From Aminobacter aminovorans (GTDB taxonomy: Bacteria > Pseudomonadota > Alphaproteobacteria > Rhizobiales > Rhizobiaceae): 64,000 bases of DNA. Below the pieces are notes generated by a model. The model was not told where the DNA came from. It did no database searches and saw only the letters and a list, made by a program, of their open reading frames with translations. The stretch covers positions 2,681,501 through 2,745,500 of the forward strand of contig NZ_UFSM01000001.1 of assembly GCF_900445235.1 (NCBI RefSeq). Direction: 5' to 3'. Shown one piece after another: positions 31,717-40,438 of this stretch; position 1 is the first letter of the stretch; every line of letters starts with the position of its first letter. A program made the position numbers and the translations under genes.

Positions 31717-32894
31717 GCGGCAGACCTCTCATAGCTGTTGGCGAAACGCCTCAGGCGGCCGGCGGCTTCCCTCAGCACGTCGTCGGGCTGGCACAGGCTG
31801 ATGCGGATGTGACCGGCGGCGGCGTCGCCGAAGCTCTTGCCCGGCATGACGGCGACCTTTTCCGCCTCGAGCAGGTCCCAGGCGAATTTCTCGCAGTCGG
31901 GCTCGATGGCGCTGACGTCGAGCATGACATACATGCCGCCTTCCGAACCGCGCACGGTGACGTTGTTCAGCCCGCGCATCTGATCGACGAACAGGGAGCG
32001 GCGGCCGGAGTAGATAGCTGCGATCTTGGCGACGCCGAAGTCGTTCTCCAGCGCCTCGATCGCCGCGCGGCTGACGAAATCGGTCAGGCCGTAGGTGGTG
32101 ACGAGGTTGAGATTGATGACCAGCGAGACGAGATCGGCGGGGGCAGTGAGCCAGCCGATGCGCCAGCCGGTCATGCCGTGGCTCTTGGACATCGAGTTGA
32201 TGATGAGGGTGCGCTCGGCCATGCCGGGCAGGGCCCGCGGCGACACATGCTCGCCGCCGCCGAGTGTCCAGTAGACCTCGTCGGAGAGCAGCCAGAGGTC
32301 GCGACGAATGCAAAGCTCGGCGATACCCTCCAGGCATTTCCTGGAATAGACGGCACCGGTCGGGTTGTTCGGCGTGTTGATGAGGATCGAGCGCGTGTTG
32401 GGCTTCAGCGCCTTCTCGATCTCCGCCGCACGCGGCTGGAAGCCATCCGATGCGTGGGCCTCGACGACGGTGTAGCCGGCGCCGGCGGCGCGGAAGGTGC
32501 CGGGGTAGGTGGCGTAATAGGGCGCCACGACCACGGCGTGGTCGCCCGGATCATGCGTTGCCTGGACCGCGGCGTAGAGCGCCGCCTGGCCCCCCGGCGT
32601 GGCGATGATTTCGGAAAGTGCGGTGTCGACGCCAGTGCAGCGCGTGGAGATCCTGGCCATGGCGGCACGCAGACGCGGCAGGCCGGGCAGTTGCGTGTAG
32701 TGGTGGTAGCCGGCGCGCACAGCGTCGACGCAGGCCTCGACCGTCTCCGACGGCGTATCGAAATCGTGGTCGCCGACCGACAGCATGATGATGTCCTCGC
32801 CGGCCTGCTTGCGTGTCATGGCGGCGAAATGCACTTCCCAGCCGTCCTTGCCTGATGGGACGATGCCGGAGATGCGGGCGGATGGTTTCGGCAT
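31713..32894 (-). CDS. Class I/II PLP-dependent aminotransferase
   Basis: 393 residues from ATG 32894, chosen for its AGGAGC site; ATG 32909 would overlap the HAD gene. Fold type I motifs: GDHDFDTP, YTQLPGLPRLRAAMA, NTPNNPTGAVYS, LSDEVYWTLGG and the PLP lysine in NSMSKSHGMTGWRIGW, with a C-terminal GHIRISLCQPDD. It resembles aspartate/alanine-type aminotransferases. Packed between a HAD phosphatase (1 nt gap) and an N-demethylating dehydrogenase (4-nt overlap), it probably removes the amino group left after demethylation of the pathway's substrate. Confidence 0.88.
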   Translation of the reverse strand: MPKPSARISGIVPSGKDGWEVHFAAMTRKQAGEDIIMLSVGDHDFDTPSETVEACVDAVRAGYHHYTQLPGLPRLRAAMARISTRCTGVDTALSEIIATPGGQAALYAAVQATHDPGDHAVVVAPYYATYPGTFRAAGAGYTVVEAHASDGFQPRAAEIEKALKPNTRSILINTPNNPTGAVYSRKCLEGIAELCIRRDLWLLSDEVYWTLGGGEHVSPRALPGMAERTLIINSMSKSHGMTGWRIGWLTAPADLVSLVINLNLVTTYGLTDFVSRAAIEALENDFGVAKIAAIYSGRRSLFVDQMRGLNNVTVRGSEGGMYVMLDVSAIEPDCEKFAWDLLEAEKVAVMPGKSFGDAAAGHIRISLCQPDDVLREAAGRLRRFANSYERSAA

Positions 32895-32895
32895 C

Positions 32896-33582
32896 TCAGG
32901 CTCCTGCATCCTGCAAGGCCACCAGACGGGCGAGCGTCAGCCTGCTCGTGTCGTCGAGCCGGGGCATCAGCGCGCCATAGCCAGGAACCGAAGGATGCGG
33001 GGTGTCGCCGGCATGATTGTGGGTGGCGGTGATGACCAGCACCTGCGCGCCAGCGGCTTCCGCCGCGCGAATGCCTGCCGGCGCATCCTCGAACACCAGG
33101 CAATCCTCTGCCTTGTGGCCGAGCCGCTGAGCACCGAGCAGGAAGCAGTCGGGGGCCGGCTTGCCGTTGGCGACGTCCTCGCCGGTGACCATGATTGGTG
33201 GCACGGGCAAGCCGGCGGCCTCGAGCCTGCGGAGCGCCAGCCGGCGCGGGGCCGAGGTGACGATCGCCCAGCGTTCGACCGGCAAGGCGTTGAGGAAATG
33301 TGCTGCGCCGAGGATGGGTTCGATTCCCTCGATGTCGTCGAATTCGGCCTGCGTCAGTACCTCGACCTCCGTCATCACGTCGACGCCGGGCAGGTTCAAC
33401 CTGCGGATGGTCTCATAGGCCCGGACGCCATGGATGGTCGGAAGGAAGCTTTCCACGTCGAGGCCGTGCTTGATCGCCCAGGCCGTCCAGACGCGTTCAG
33501 TCGACGCGATCGAGCTCAGGATGGTGCCGTCCATGTCGAACATGAAGGCGCCAAAGCCTCGATCGGAAAAGGGAGGTGTCAT
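32896..33582 (-). CDS. HAD-family phosphatase
   Basis: 228 residues. Its ATG at 33582 overlaps the preceding gene's stop (TAATG). Motif I is MFDMDGTIL with nucleophile and acid-base aspartates, motif II is IVTSAPRR, and motif III is GKPAPDCFLLGAQRLG with FEDAPAGIRAAEAAGA after it. The helical cap between motifs I and II makes it a subfamily I enzyme, like phosphoglycolate and sugar phosphatases. The substrate is unknown. Its place in the operon, between two enzymes of amine oxidation, suggests it acts on a phosphorylated form of the substrate or a product. Confidence 0.85.
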   Translation of the reverse strand: MTPPFSDRGFGAFMFDMDGTILSSIASTERVWTAWAIKHGLDVESFLPTIHGVRAYETIRRLNLPGVDVMTEVEVLTQAEFDDIEGIEPILGAAHFLNALPVERWAIVTSAPRRLALRRLEAAGLPVPPIMVTGEDVANGKPAPDCFLLGAQRLGHKAEDCLVFEDAPAGIRAAEAAGAQVLVITATHNHAGDTPHPSVPGYGALMPRLDDTSRLTLARLVALQDAGA

Positions 33583-36035
33583 TAGGAGCGTAGCCTTTCG
33601 TTTTCGGGATCCCATAAGGGTCTATCCTGCTGGACCGTCGCGCTGAAGCGCTCCCCGAAAATCTCGACTTCGATGGTGACGCCCGGCACGGCCAGATCGG
33701 TTCGCAGCATGCCTAGCGCGATCGATTTGTCCACCCTGTGGCCCCATCCTCCTGACGTGGTCTCACCGACAATTGCGCCATTGTGCCAAAGCGTCGACAT
33801 GTAGGGCGCGTCACATTCGCCCGGCGTATCGATGACAAGCGTGACGAAACGCTTCTTTGTGCCCTGCTGCTTCTCATTGAGCAGCGCTGTCTTGCCGCGG
33901 AAGTCGGCCTTATCCCATTTGATGAAGCGTTCTAGCCCGCCCTGCAGGATGGTGTAGTCGGTTGAAAGGTCGCCCTTCCAGGCGCGGTAACCTTTTTCCA
34001 GCCGTAGCGCGTCGAGCGCGAACATGCCGAAGGGTTTTAGCCCGTACCTCTGGCCGGCGACCCAGATGGCGTCGAAGACAGCGGCGGTGTCGGCAACCCT
34101 GGTGTGGATTTCCCAGCCGAGCTCGCCGGCGAAGGAGACACGCACCAGTTTGGCCCAACGCCCGGCGATGGTCGTCTCCTGATGCGTCAGCCAGGGTTTG
34201 GACAGGTCCGCCTCGCAGACCTCGACCAGGATTTTTCGCGAATTCGGGCCAGCGAGGATCTGCGTCGCATACTCCTCGGTGCGGTCGATGAGCTTGAAGG
34301 TGGCGTCGACAGGCATGTGCGACTTCAGCCATTCGAAGTCGTGCCACTGGGCGACGGCGGCGGTTATCAGCGTCATCAGGTCGTCGGAATGGCGGACAAC
34401 CGACATCTCGGTGACGACGCGGCCATGATCGTCGGCGAAATAGCACAGCCCGATGCGACCGGCCTTGGGCACCGTGCCGGTGACCTGCGTCTCAAGCCAT
34501 GCGGCCGCACCCGGGCCGTCGAGGTTGAAGCGGGAGAAGCCGGGCAGGTCGAGAATGCCAGCGGCATCGCGGACGGCGAGGCATTCCTCGCGGATGCGTT
34601 TCTCCCAGGGGCCGGAACGGGCGAAGGTCCGGGTCGATGCTTCCGAGGTGTCGTCGCCGGGCTGGGCATACCAGGTGGCGCGCTCCCAGCCATTATAGGC
34701 GTTGAACTGCGCGCCGAGGGCGGCGATCCGGTCATGGACCGGCGAGAGCTTGCGGTTGCGCGCCGCCGGCCAGGCGTGGCGCGGGAAATGGATGGCGTAT
34801 TCGTGGCCGTAGACCTCTATGCCCTTGGCGACAGCGTAGTCGGGCGCTGAGGCAAACGACGTGAAACGGCGCGGGTCGCAGGACCACATGTCCCATTCGG
34901 TCTCGCCCTTGGTAACCCACTCGGCCAGCACCTTGCCGGCGCCGCCGGCCTGGGCGATGCCGAAGGTGAAGACGCAGGCCTCGAAGGCGTTGGGCACGCC
35001 GGGCATCGGGCCGATCAGCGGGTTGCCGTCGGGGGCGTAGGGGATCGGGCCGTTGATGACCTTGGATAGGCCGGCGGTCCCGAGGATCGGCACGCGGCGG
35101 ACGGCGTCGTCTAGATACCATTCCAGCCGCTCGAGATCGTCGGGGTAGAGCTGGAAGGAGAAATCCGCCGGCATCTGGTCGTCGAGCGTTGCCCAATGGG
35201 CGCGGCAGTTGCGCTCATAGGGGCCGAGATTCATGCCGTTCTTCTCCTGGCGGAGATAGTAGGAGGTGTCGACGTCGCGCAGCAGCGGCAGCTTTTGGCC
35301 TGCTTCCCGCGACCATGCAGCAAGCTCGGGGATTTCGTCGAACAGGATGTACTGGTGGCTCATCACCATCATCGGCACGTCGCGGCCGAACATCTTTCCC
35401 ACTTCGGCGGCGCGATAGCCCGCCGCATTCACCACCTTCTCGCAGCGGATCTCGCCCTTTTCGGTCGAAACGACCCATTCGTCCTTGTCGCGGCGAACCG
35501 AAAGGACAGGGCAGAAGCGGATGATCTTCGCGCCGATGTCGCGCGCCCCCTTGGCCAGCGCCTGGGTCAGCTGCGCCGGGTCGATGTCGCCGTCACTGGG
35601 ATCGTAGAGCGCGCCCTTGAGCTCATGCGTCTCGATGAAGGGATAGCGGCGCCTGATCTCGTCGAGGCCGATGACGTCGATGTCCATGCCCTGGTAGCGG
35701 CCCATGCCCTTGGCGCGCTGGAACTCCTGCATGCGCTCCCTGCTGTGGGCGAGGCGGATCGAGCCGGTGACGTGGTAGTTCATCGGGTAGTCGACCTCGG
35801 CCGCCAGCCCGCGATAAAGCTCGGTCGAATAGCGCTGCATGTTCATCAGCGACCAGGACGAGGAGAAGGTCGGCACGTTGCCGGCGGCATGCCAGGTCGA
35901 GCCGGAGGTCAGCTCGTTCTTCTCAAGCAGCACGCAATCCGTCCAGCCGGCCTTGGCGAGGTGATAGAGCGAGGAGACGCCGACCGCGCCTCCGCCGATG
36001 ATCACCACGCGTGCAAAAGAGGGGAGTTCAGCCAT
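33582..36035 (-). CDS. FAD-dependent dimethylglycine dehydrogenase-like protein with GcvT domain
   Basis: 817 residues from ATG 36035, which has AAGGAG at good spacing. The DAO domain begins with VVIIGGGAVGVSSLYHLAKAG, and TSGSTWHAAG carries His49, the likely covalent FAD site. The middle region has AARNRKLSPVHDRIAALGAQF and NGWERATWYAQPGDDT; the C-terminal GcvT part has SFAGELGWEIH and FALDALRLEKGYRAWKGDL. It is a second, clearly different paralogue of the enzyme at 29272-31716, so the two may act on successive methyl groups of the same compound. It is the first structural gene of the reverse-strand cluster and lies after the XRE regulator. Confidence 0.9.
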   Translation of the reverse strand: MAELPSFARVVIIGGGAVGVSSLYHLAKAGWTDCVLLEKNELTSGSTWHAAGNVPTFSSSWSLMNMQRYSTELYRGLAAEVDYPMNYHVTGSIRLAHSRERMQEFQRAKGMGRYQGMDIDVIGLDEIRRRYPFIETHELKGALYDPSDGDIDPAQLTQALAKGARDIGAKIIRFCPVLSVRRDKDEWVVSTEKGEIRCEKVVNAAGYRAAEVGKMFGRDVPMMVMSHQYILFDEIPELAAWSREAGQKLPLLRDVDTSYYLRQEKNGMNLGPYERNCRAHWATLDDQMPADFSFQLYPDDLERLEWYLDDAVRRVPILGTAGLSKVINGPIPYAPDGNPLIGPMPGVPNAFEACVFTFGIAQAGGAGKVLAEWVTKGETEWDMWSCDPRRFTSFASAPDYAVAKGIEVYGHEYAIHFPRHAWPAARNRKLSPVHDRIAALGAQFNAYNGWERATWYAQPGDDTSEASTRTFARSGPWEKRIREECLAVRDAAGILDLPGFSRFNLDGPGAAAWLETQVTGTVPKAGRIGLCYFADDHGRVVTEMSVVRHSDDLMTLITAAVAQWHDFEWLKSHMPVDATFKLIDRTEEYATQILAGPNSRKILVEVCEADLSKPWLTHQETTIAGRWAKLVRVSFAGELGWEIHTRVADTAAVFDAIWVAGQRYGLKPFGMFALDALRLEKGYRAWKGDLSTDYTILQGGLERFIKWDKADFRGKTALLNEKQQGTKKRFVTLVIDTPGECDAPYMSTLWHNGAIVGETTSGGWGHRVDKSIALGMLRTDLAVPGVTIEVEIFGERFSATVQQDRPLWDPENERLRS

Positions 36036-36140
36036 TGGAATCGGCTCCTTGTTGAAGCGCGCCCAGTCCGGTTTGCTGCGCAAACCACCTCTCGCCTTGC
36101 TCATGGGGGAGGATCCGCCTGCGGCGGTCCACGCGCAATT

Positions 36141-36167
36141 CCTCTCCCCCGTCGATCGGGGGAGAGG
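36141..36167. repeat. Rhizobial-type palindromic intergenic repeat
   Basis: CCTCTCCCCCG and CGGGGGAGAGG form an 11-bp perfect stem with a 5-nt loop. The flank GTGTCGAGGCGCAGCCGAGA and an upstream CATGGGGGAGGATC are recognisable parts of a dispersed repeat common in Mesorhizobium genomes. It lies between the XRE regulator stop and the dehydrogenase start and may end or stabilise transcripts. Confidence 0.7.
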
Positions 36168-36215
36168 TGTCGAGGCGCAGCCGAGACGGAGTGGGGGTCG
36201 AGCTCATGATTTCTC

Positions 36216-36812
36216 TCAGTAGACCGGCGGCGAGACCACCCAGATGACCACCGCCGGCACCGAGCCGGGGTTTCGCCACCGGAATGGCTTGTGGTCGAAG
36301 CGGAAGCTGTCGCCTTCGCCCAGGCTGTGCCAGGTGCCGTCGATCTCGATGTCGAAGCCGCCCGAGACGACGTAGCCGGCCTCTTCGGTGGGGCGCGTCA
36401 CAGGCTTCGCCATGCCGGCGCCGGGCGCGAAAATCGAGCGCAGCATTTCGAAGCTGCCACCGAGGTCGGGCGACAAGAGCTCTTCGACCAGCCCCGATTC
36501 GCTGCTGCCCAGCGATCGCCGCCGTCCGGAGCGGACAACGACGCCGCGCTCGATGTCATTGGTGGCTTCATGGCCGAAGAACAGGCTGATCGGCACGCCA
36601 AACAGTTCGGCAAAGGCGCGGAGGTCGCCGATCGAGGGCGTCGACAACCCGCGCTCGACCTGGCTGACCCAGCCGACGGAACGGCCGAGCTTCAGCGCGA
36701 TCTCCGTCAGCGTCAGCCCGCGCGACTTGCGCAGCGCGCGCAGGTCGTGGGCGAGCACATCGGTTGCGACGTTGCCGTCCTTGCGCAGCGAGGCGGTAGC
36801 GTTGGGACTCAA
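36216..36812 (-). CDS. XRE-family regulator with C-terminal cupin domain
   Basis: 198 residues from TTG 36812, chosen because GAGGG lies six bases upstream and because the palindrome TGAAATTTCA (36825-36834) would otherwise fall inside the gene; ATG 36848 has no ribosome site. The HTH is LAHDLRALRKSRGLTLTEI with LGRSVGWVSQVERG; the C-terminal cupin (residues about 120-195) has TEEAGYVVSGGFDIEI and GEGDSFRF. This class senses small metabolites and usually represses a nearby catabolic operon, here the dehydrogenase cluster downstream on the same strand. It may also control the divergent nitroreductase gene. Confidence 0.85.
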   Translation of the reverse strand: MSPNATASLRKDGNVATDVLAHDLRALRKSRGLTLTEIALKLGRSVGWVSQVERGLSTPSIGDLRAFAELFGVPISLFFGHEATNDIERGVVVRSGRRRSLGSSESGLVEELLSPDLGGSFEMLRSIFAPGAGMAKPVTRPTEEAGYVVSGGFDIEIDGTWHSLGEGDSFRFDHKPFRWRNPGSVPAVVIWVVSPPVY

Positions 36813-36824
36813 AATGCGCCCTCG

Positions 36825-36848
36825 TGAAATTTCAAAGCAGAATTTCAT
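36825..36848 (-). promoter_or_regulatory. Putative operator upstream of the XRE-cupin gene
   Basis: TGAAATTTCA (36825-36834) is a perfect 10-bp palindrome. A related half-site AATTTCA follows at 36841-36847, and more TGAAAA/TTTTCA words occur near 36863-36888. Clustering of TGAAA-type half-sites in front of a regulator gene suggests an autoregulatory operator. Confidence 0.45.
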
Positions 36849-36993
36849 GTGATGGCATTGCGGTGAAAAATTCAAGCCTATTTTCACAGTCCAGCAAGTT
36901 TCTCTTGCGAGACTCCGGGAGAGAGTGCAAAGGCTCGGTTTCGGACGGGCGGTGAGGGGCGATCCGACAATAGCCATGCCATAGGGACCGCTG

Positions 36994-37704
36994 ATGCTGG
37001 CACCGGACCAACAACCGCAGCACTACGACGAAACCGATATCGTTGACGAGGCCATCGTGTCGCGCCGCTCGGTGCGCGCATTCCTGCCGACGCCGGTCGA
37101 GGACAGCGTCATCAGAGACATACTCGACGTTGCCGCACGTGCGCCTTCCGGCACCAACATGCAGCCGTGGAAGGTCTATGTGACTTCGGGCGAGACGTTG
37201 CGCGGCATCAGCGACGCCATCCTGAATTCGGGCGTGCGTGCCGAAAAGGCCGTCTGGGACGAATACAAATATTACCCGGACCAGTTCTTCGAGCCCTATC
37301 TCGGCCGCCGCCGCGCCAACGGCTTCGGGCTCTACAGCACGCTCGGCATCGGCCGCCGCGACGTTGACCGCATGCGCGCCCAGCACGACCGCAACTTCGT
37401 CTTCTTCGACGCGCCGGTCGGCATGATCTTCACCATCGACCGCAGGCTCAACCAAGGCTCGTGGATCGACTACGGCATGTTCCTGCAGAATATCATGATC
37501 GCGGCGCGGGCGCGGGGGCTGCACACCTGCCCGCAGGCAGCGTTCGCGCCCTATCACCGCCAGATCCGGCCGGTGCTCGGCATCCCCGAGGAAGAGGTCG
37601 TGGTCTGCGGCATGGCGCTGGGCCACGAAGACACGTCGAAGCCGGAAAGCACCTTCCGCACCGATCGCGCGCCGCTCGACGAGTGGGTGCAGTTCCTGAA
37701 ATAG
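36994..37704 (+). CDS. Nitroreductase-family flavoprotein
   Basis: 236 residues. The start of the fold, VDEAIVSRRSVRAFLPTPVE, is the FMN-binding SRRSxRxF signature, followed by ARAPSGTNMQPWKVYVTSG. The C-terminal part, NIMIAARARGLHTCPQAAF and EEVVVCGMALGHED, is also typical. Such proteins reduce nitro-aromatics or quinones with NAD(P)H using FMN; a more specific role is unknown. The gene is divergent from the XRE-cupin regulator and could share its control region. It is followed by 243 bp without a supported gene. Confidence 0.88.
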   Translation: MLAPDQQPQHYDETDIVDEAIVSRRSVRAFLPTPVEDSVIRDILDVAARAPSGTNMQPWKVYVTSGETLRGISDAILNSGVRAEKAVWDEYKYYPDQFFEPYLGRRRANGFGLYSTLGIGRRDVDRMRAQHDRNFVFFDAPVGMIFTIDRRLNQGSWIDYGMFLQNIMIAARARGLHTCPQAAFAPYHRQIRPVLGIPEEEVVVCGMALGHEDTSKPESTFRTDRAPLDEWVQFLK

Positions 37705-37947
37705 CCGGGAAATGCCGGCGCTGCGCGCAGCGCCGCCATGGTCTTGCGCAGCGCCTTGGCGTCAGTTTGGCGTCGAGAAAGGAATGCGTGGTCCGATCCT
37801 TGGCTCGGGCGAACTTTGGAAAGTGCCAGTGTTCGCATTCTGGCGGATCGCCCGTGCAAAGGTCAAACCACGTCAATCCTGGTGCATTCACCTTCCCGGA
37901 AGGGGCGAGCGGCCGGCTGCACATGCCACGGGCGACATGACGCAATT

Positions 37948-38466
37948 TCAGTCGGAACTGTCAATCTGCCGGACGGCGCGATCAGGCCCGGCCGGCCTGT
38001 CCTCGGCGAGATAACGGCGCAGGCCGGCTTCGCCGCGCGGCGTGGTCCAGCGATGGTTCCAGGCGAAGGCCGGGCGCAGCAGTGGCGACAGCAGGCGTAG
38101 GATCGGCCGCTCGACGATGACTTGCCAGGTGAGCGCGACGTGGGTGCCATGGCCCGAGGGCGTCAGCACCGCACGCCAGTGCCCGTCGAAATCGCCCGAC
38201 GTTTTCACCGCCACGACCTTGCCGGGCTCAAGTTCCACCGCTTCGAGAATGAAGTTGAGCTCATAGGGCAGAAAACCCCGGGCACGCGCGCATACCCTGG
38301 CACCGACCGACGGCTTGTCATGGGAGGTCAGTTTTTCCACGTCCTTGTAGACGTCGCCCCACCACAGTGGCAGCAGCGTCGCGTCGGCGAGCACGTCCCA
38401 CACCTGTTGCGGGGATGCCTCGGGGATTTCCCAGACCTCATCGAAGCGGAACGCGTTGCTGGCCAT
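37948..38466 (-). CDS. SRPBCC-family (polyketide cyclase/START-like) protein
   Basis: 172 residues from ATG 38466; a TTG at 38499 is possible but neither start has a strong ribosome site. The sequence FDEVWEIPEASPQQVWDVLADATLLPLWW, then LNFILEAVELEPGKVVAVKTSG, fits the START-like fold: an N-terminal strand and helix, a seven-stranded sheet and a long C-terminal helix. These proteins bind hydrophobic ligands or act as coenzyme Q-binding and cyclase-like proteins. No catalytic residues can be named. It lies 68 nt downstream of the LysR gene on the same strand. Confidence 0.7.
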   Translation of the reverse strand: MASNAFRFDEVWEIPEASPQQVWDVLADATLLPLWWGDVYKDVEKLTSHDKPSVGARVCARARGFLPYELNFILEAVELEPGKVVAVKTSGDFDGHWRAVLTPSGHGTHVALTWQVIVERPILRLLSPLLRPAFAWNHRWTTPRGEAGLRRYLAEDRPAGPDRAVRQIDSSD

Positions 38467-38534
38467 GAGTGCCGATACCGGTGTGCAACCGCCATTCAAG
38501 CGACGTCGATCTTAATGCATCGGCTCCTTTTCGG

Positions 38535-39461
38535 CTATGGCAGGCGTTGTCGGCTTTCGAACAGGCCCGCAATCGTCTCGCGCAGCCATTGATGCGCGGC
38601 GTCGCCGTCGCGGCGCCTGTGCCAGATCTGCTGGAACGCGAAGGACGGTATCGCAAATGGCGGCTCGAAGGCAGCGAGGCCGCTTGCTGCCGGCACTGCC
38701 GGGTGCAGGCGGCGCGCGATGGTGAGCACCAGATCGGTTCCGGCGATCAGCCCGGGGGCGACGCCCCAATGCGGCAGCACCAGTGCGATGCGCCGTTTGT
38801 GTCCAGCGGCGGCCAATGCCACGTCGATCTCGCTTTCGACGTCGGCGCGCAGCGCAACCAGCGCATGGGGCCGTTGGAGATAGGCGGCAATGTCCATTCC
38901 AGCCGCTTTGCCCAGCAAACTGGCATCGGCCAGGCAGGCATAGTCCTCCTCGAACAGCCGCTGCCGCCGGACGGCCTTGTCGAGCGCATGGAAAACGCCG
39001 ATCGCGATGTCGACCTCGCCGTCCATGACCTGTGCCGCCATGGCTTCGCGGCCGGCCTGGCTGACCTGGAGATTGATGCCTGGCGCGCGCCGGCGCAAAA
39101 GCGGCAACAGGCGCGGCAAAACGACGGTGGCGCCATAGTCGGACATTGCGAGGCGGAAGCTGCGGCGTGCCGTGGCCGGATCGAAGCCGCTCGGGGCGAG
39201 CAGATCGTGCATGCGTTCCAGCGCCTCGGCGAGCCGCGGCGCAATCTCCAGCGCACGCATGGTCGGCTGAAGCGCGCCGCCATGCCGGACCAGCAGCGGA
39301 TCGTCGAGCAGATGGCGGAGACGGCCAAGCGCATGGCTGACCGCCGGCTGGCTCTTGTTCAGGCGGATGGCGGCACGCGAGACATGGCGCTCGGCCAGAA
39401 GCGCGTCGAGCACGACGAGGAGGTTGAGGTCGATGCCGGCGAGATTATTCATGCTGTGCAT
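38535..39461 (-). CDS. LysR-family transcriptional regulator
   Basis: 308 residues from ATG 39461 (ATG 39452 is an alternative). The HTH reads DLNLLVVLDALLAERHVSRA followed by LNKSQPAVSHALGRLRHLL. The effector domain follows, with FRLAMSDYGATVVLPRLLPLL resembling the NodD/NahR-like branch. The gene is divergent from a small DMT-type transporter across about 75 bp, the usual layout for a LysR regulator and its target. The inducer is unknown. Confidence 0.88.
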   Translation of the reverse strand: MHSMNNLAGIDLNLLVVLDALLAERHVSRAAIRLNKSQPAVSHALGRLRHLLDDPLLVRHGGALQPTMRALEIAPRLAEALERMHDLLAPSGFDPATARRSFRLAMSDYGATVVLPRLLPLLRRRAPGINLQVSQAGREAMAAQVMDGEVDIAIGVFHALDKAVRRQRLFEEDYACLADASLLGKAAGMDIAAYLQRPHALVALRADVESEIDVALAAAGHKRRIALVLPHWGVAPGLIAGTDLVLTIARRLHPAVPAASGLAAFEPPFAIPSFAFQQIWHRRRDGDAAHQWLRETIAGLFESRQRLP

Positions 39462-39534
39462 ATTGCGGCTACGAATTACGAATTTCCATCGGAATTTCGG
39501 ATGGCCTAGGCCTTGGAAAACAAGGAGACATGTC

Positions 39535-40008
39535 ATGCCGAACCTAGGTTCATCCCTGCTCGCCGCAGCGCTGGTCGCCGGCGCCGCCATCCCGTTTCAG
39601 GCCGGTGCCAACGCCATGCTCGGGCGGCTGCTCGGCCATCCGCTCTGGGCGACGATGGTCTCGCTGGCCGTCAGCGTGGCCCTGGCCGTACCAGTCATGC
39701 TGGCGTTCAAGGTCCCAGTGCCGAGCTTTGCAACCGCCGCAGCCACTGGGCCCTGGTGGATCTGGATCGGCGGCGCCGCGGGCGTGGTCTATGTCACGGC
39801 GGCGCTGCTGCTGGCGCCGAAGATGGGGGCGGCGAGCTTCGTCGTCGCCGTCATCGGCGGGCAGATGATGGCGTCGCTCGTCATCGATCATTTCGGGCTG
39901 ATGGGGTTCGTGCAGCGCCCGGCCGGTCTCGCCAGGGTTGCGGGTCTGGTGCTGATCGTCATGGGGCTCGTCGTCACCCAGTGGGCAAGTGCGGCGAAGG
40001 CAGGCTAG
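39535..40008 (+). CDS. DMT-superfamily transporter of the YdcZ/DUF606 type
   Basis: 157 residues from ATG 39535 with AAGGAG upstream. There are about five membrane spans. LAAALVAGAAIPFQAGANAMLGR at the start, GGAAGVVYVTAALLLAPKMGAA and AVIGGQMMASLVIDHFGL are DUF606 signatures. Members are small drug/metabolite-type exporters, often encoded in pairs, but only one copy is present here. Divergent transcription from the LysR gene suggests regulation by it. The next gene starts 22 nt later. Confidence 0.85.
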   Translation: MPNLGSSLLAAALVAGAAIPFQAGANAMLGRLLGHPLWATMVSLAVSVALAVPVMLAFKVPVPSFATAAATGPWWIWIGGAAGVVYVTAALLLAPKMGAASFVVAVIGGQMMASLVIDHFGLMGFVQRPAGLARVAGLVLIVMGLVVTQWASAAKAG

Positions 40009-40030
40009 GCTCGACCCAGGGAGAGAGACC

Positions 40031-40426
40031 ATGAAACAGAACGTCGTCCTGCGCGTAGCGCGGCCCACCAACGACCTCGAGGCCACCGTCCGTTTCTACC
40101 GCGACGGGCTCGGGCTCGATGAACTCGCCCGCTTCGAGAATCATGACGGTTTCGATGGCTTGATGCTCGGCAAGGCCGGCGACGCGCATCATTTCGAGTT
40201 CACCCATGCCCATGGCCATGACGCCGGCAGGGCGCCGACGCAGGACAATCTCGTCGTGTTCTATTTGCCCGACAGCGACGACTGGCAGGCGGCGGTCTCG
40301 CGGATGAAGGTGCATGGCCATCAGCCGGTGCCGTCCTTCAATCCCTACTGGGACAGGCGGGGCGTGACCTTCGAGGACGGTGATGGTTACCGCGTCGTGC
40401 TGCAGAATGCGGGCTGGGCATCATGA
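40031..40426 (+). CDS. VOC/glyoxalase-family protein
   Basis: 131 residues from ATG 40031 with a GAGAGAG site. VLRVARPTNDLEATVRFYRDGLGLDEL is the first beta-alpha-beta-beta module, and HHFEFTHAHGHDAG followed by NPYWDRRGVTFEDGDGYRVVL gives the second. A His and a Glu are in place for metal binding. It may be a dioxygenase, glyoxalase or resistance protein; the ligand cannot be inferred. It is probably co-transcribed with the DMT transporter and is convergent with soxG. Confidence 0.8.
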   Translation: MKQNVVLRVARPTNDLEATVRFYRDGLGLDELARFENHDGFDGLMLGKAGDAHHFEFTHAHGHDAGRAPTQDNLVVFYLPDSDDWQAAVSRMKVHGHQPVPSFNPYWDRRGVTFEDGDGYRVVLQNAGWAS

Positions 40427-40438
40427 CTGCCGCCTGAC

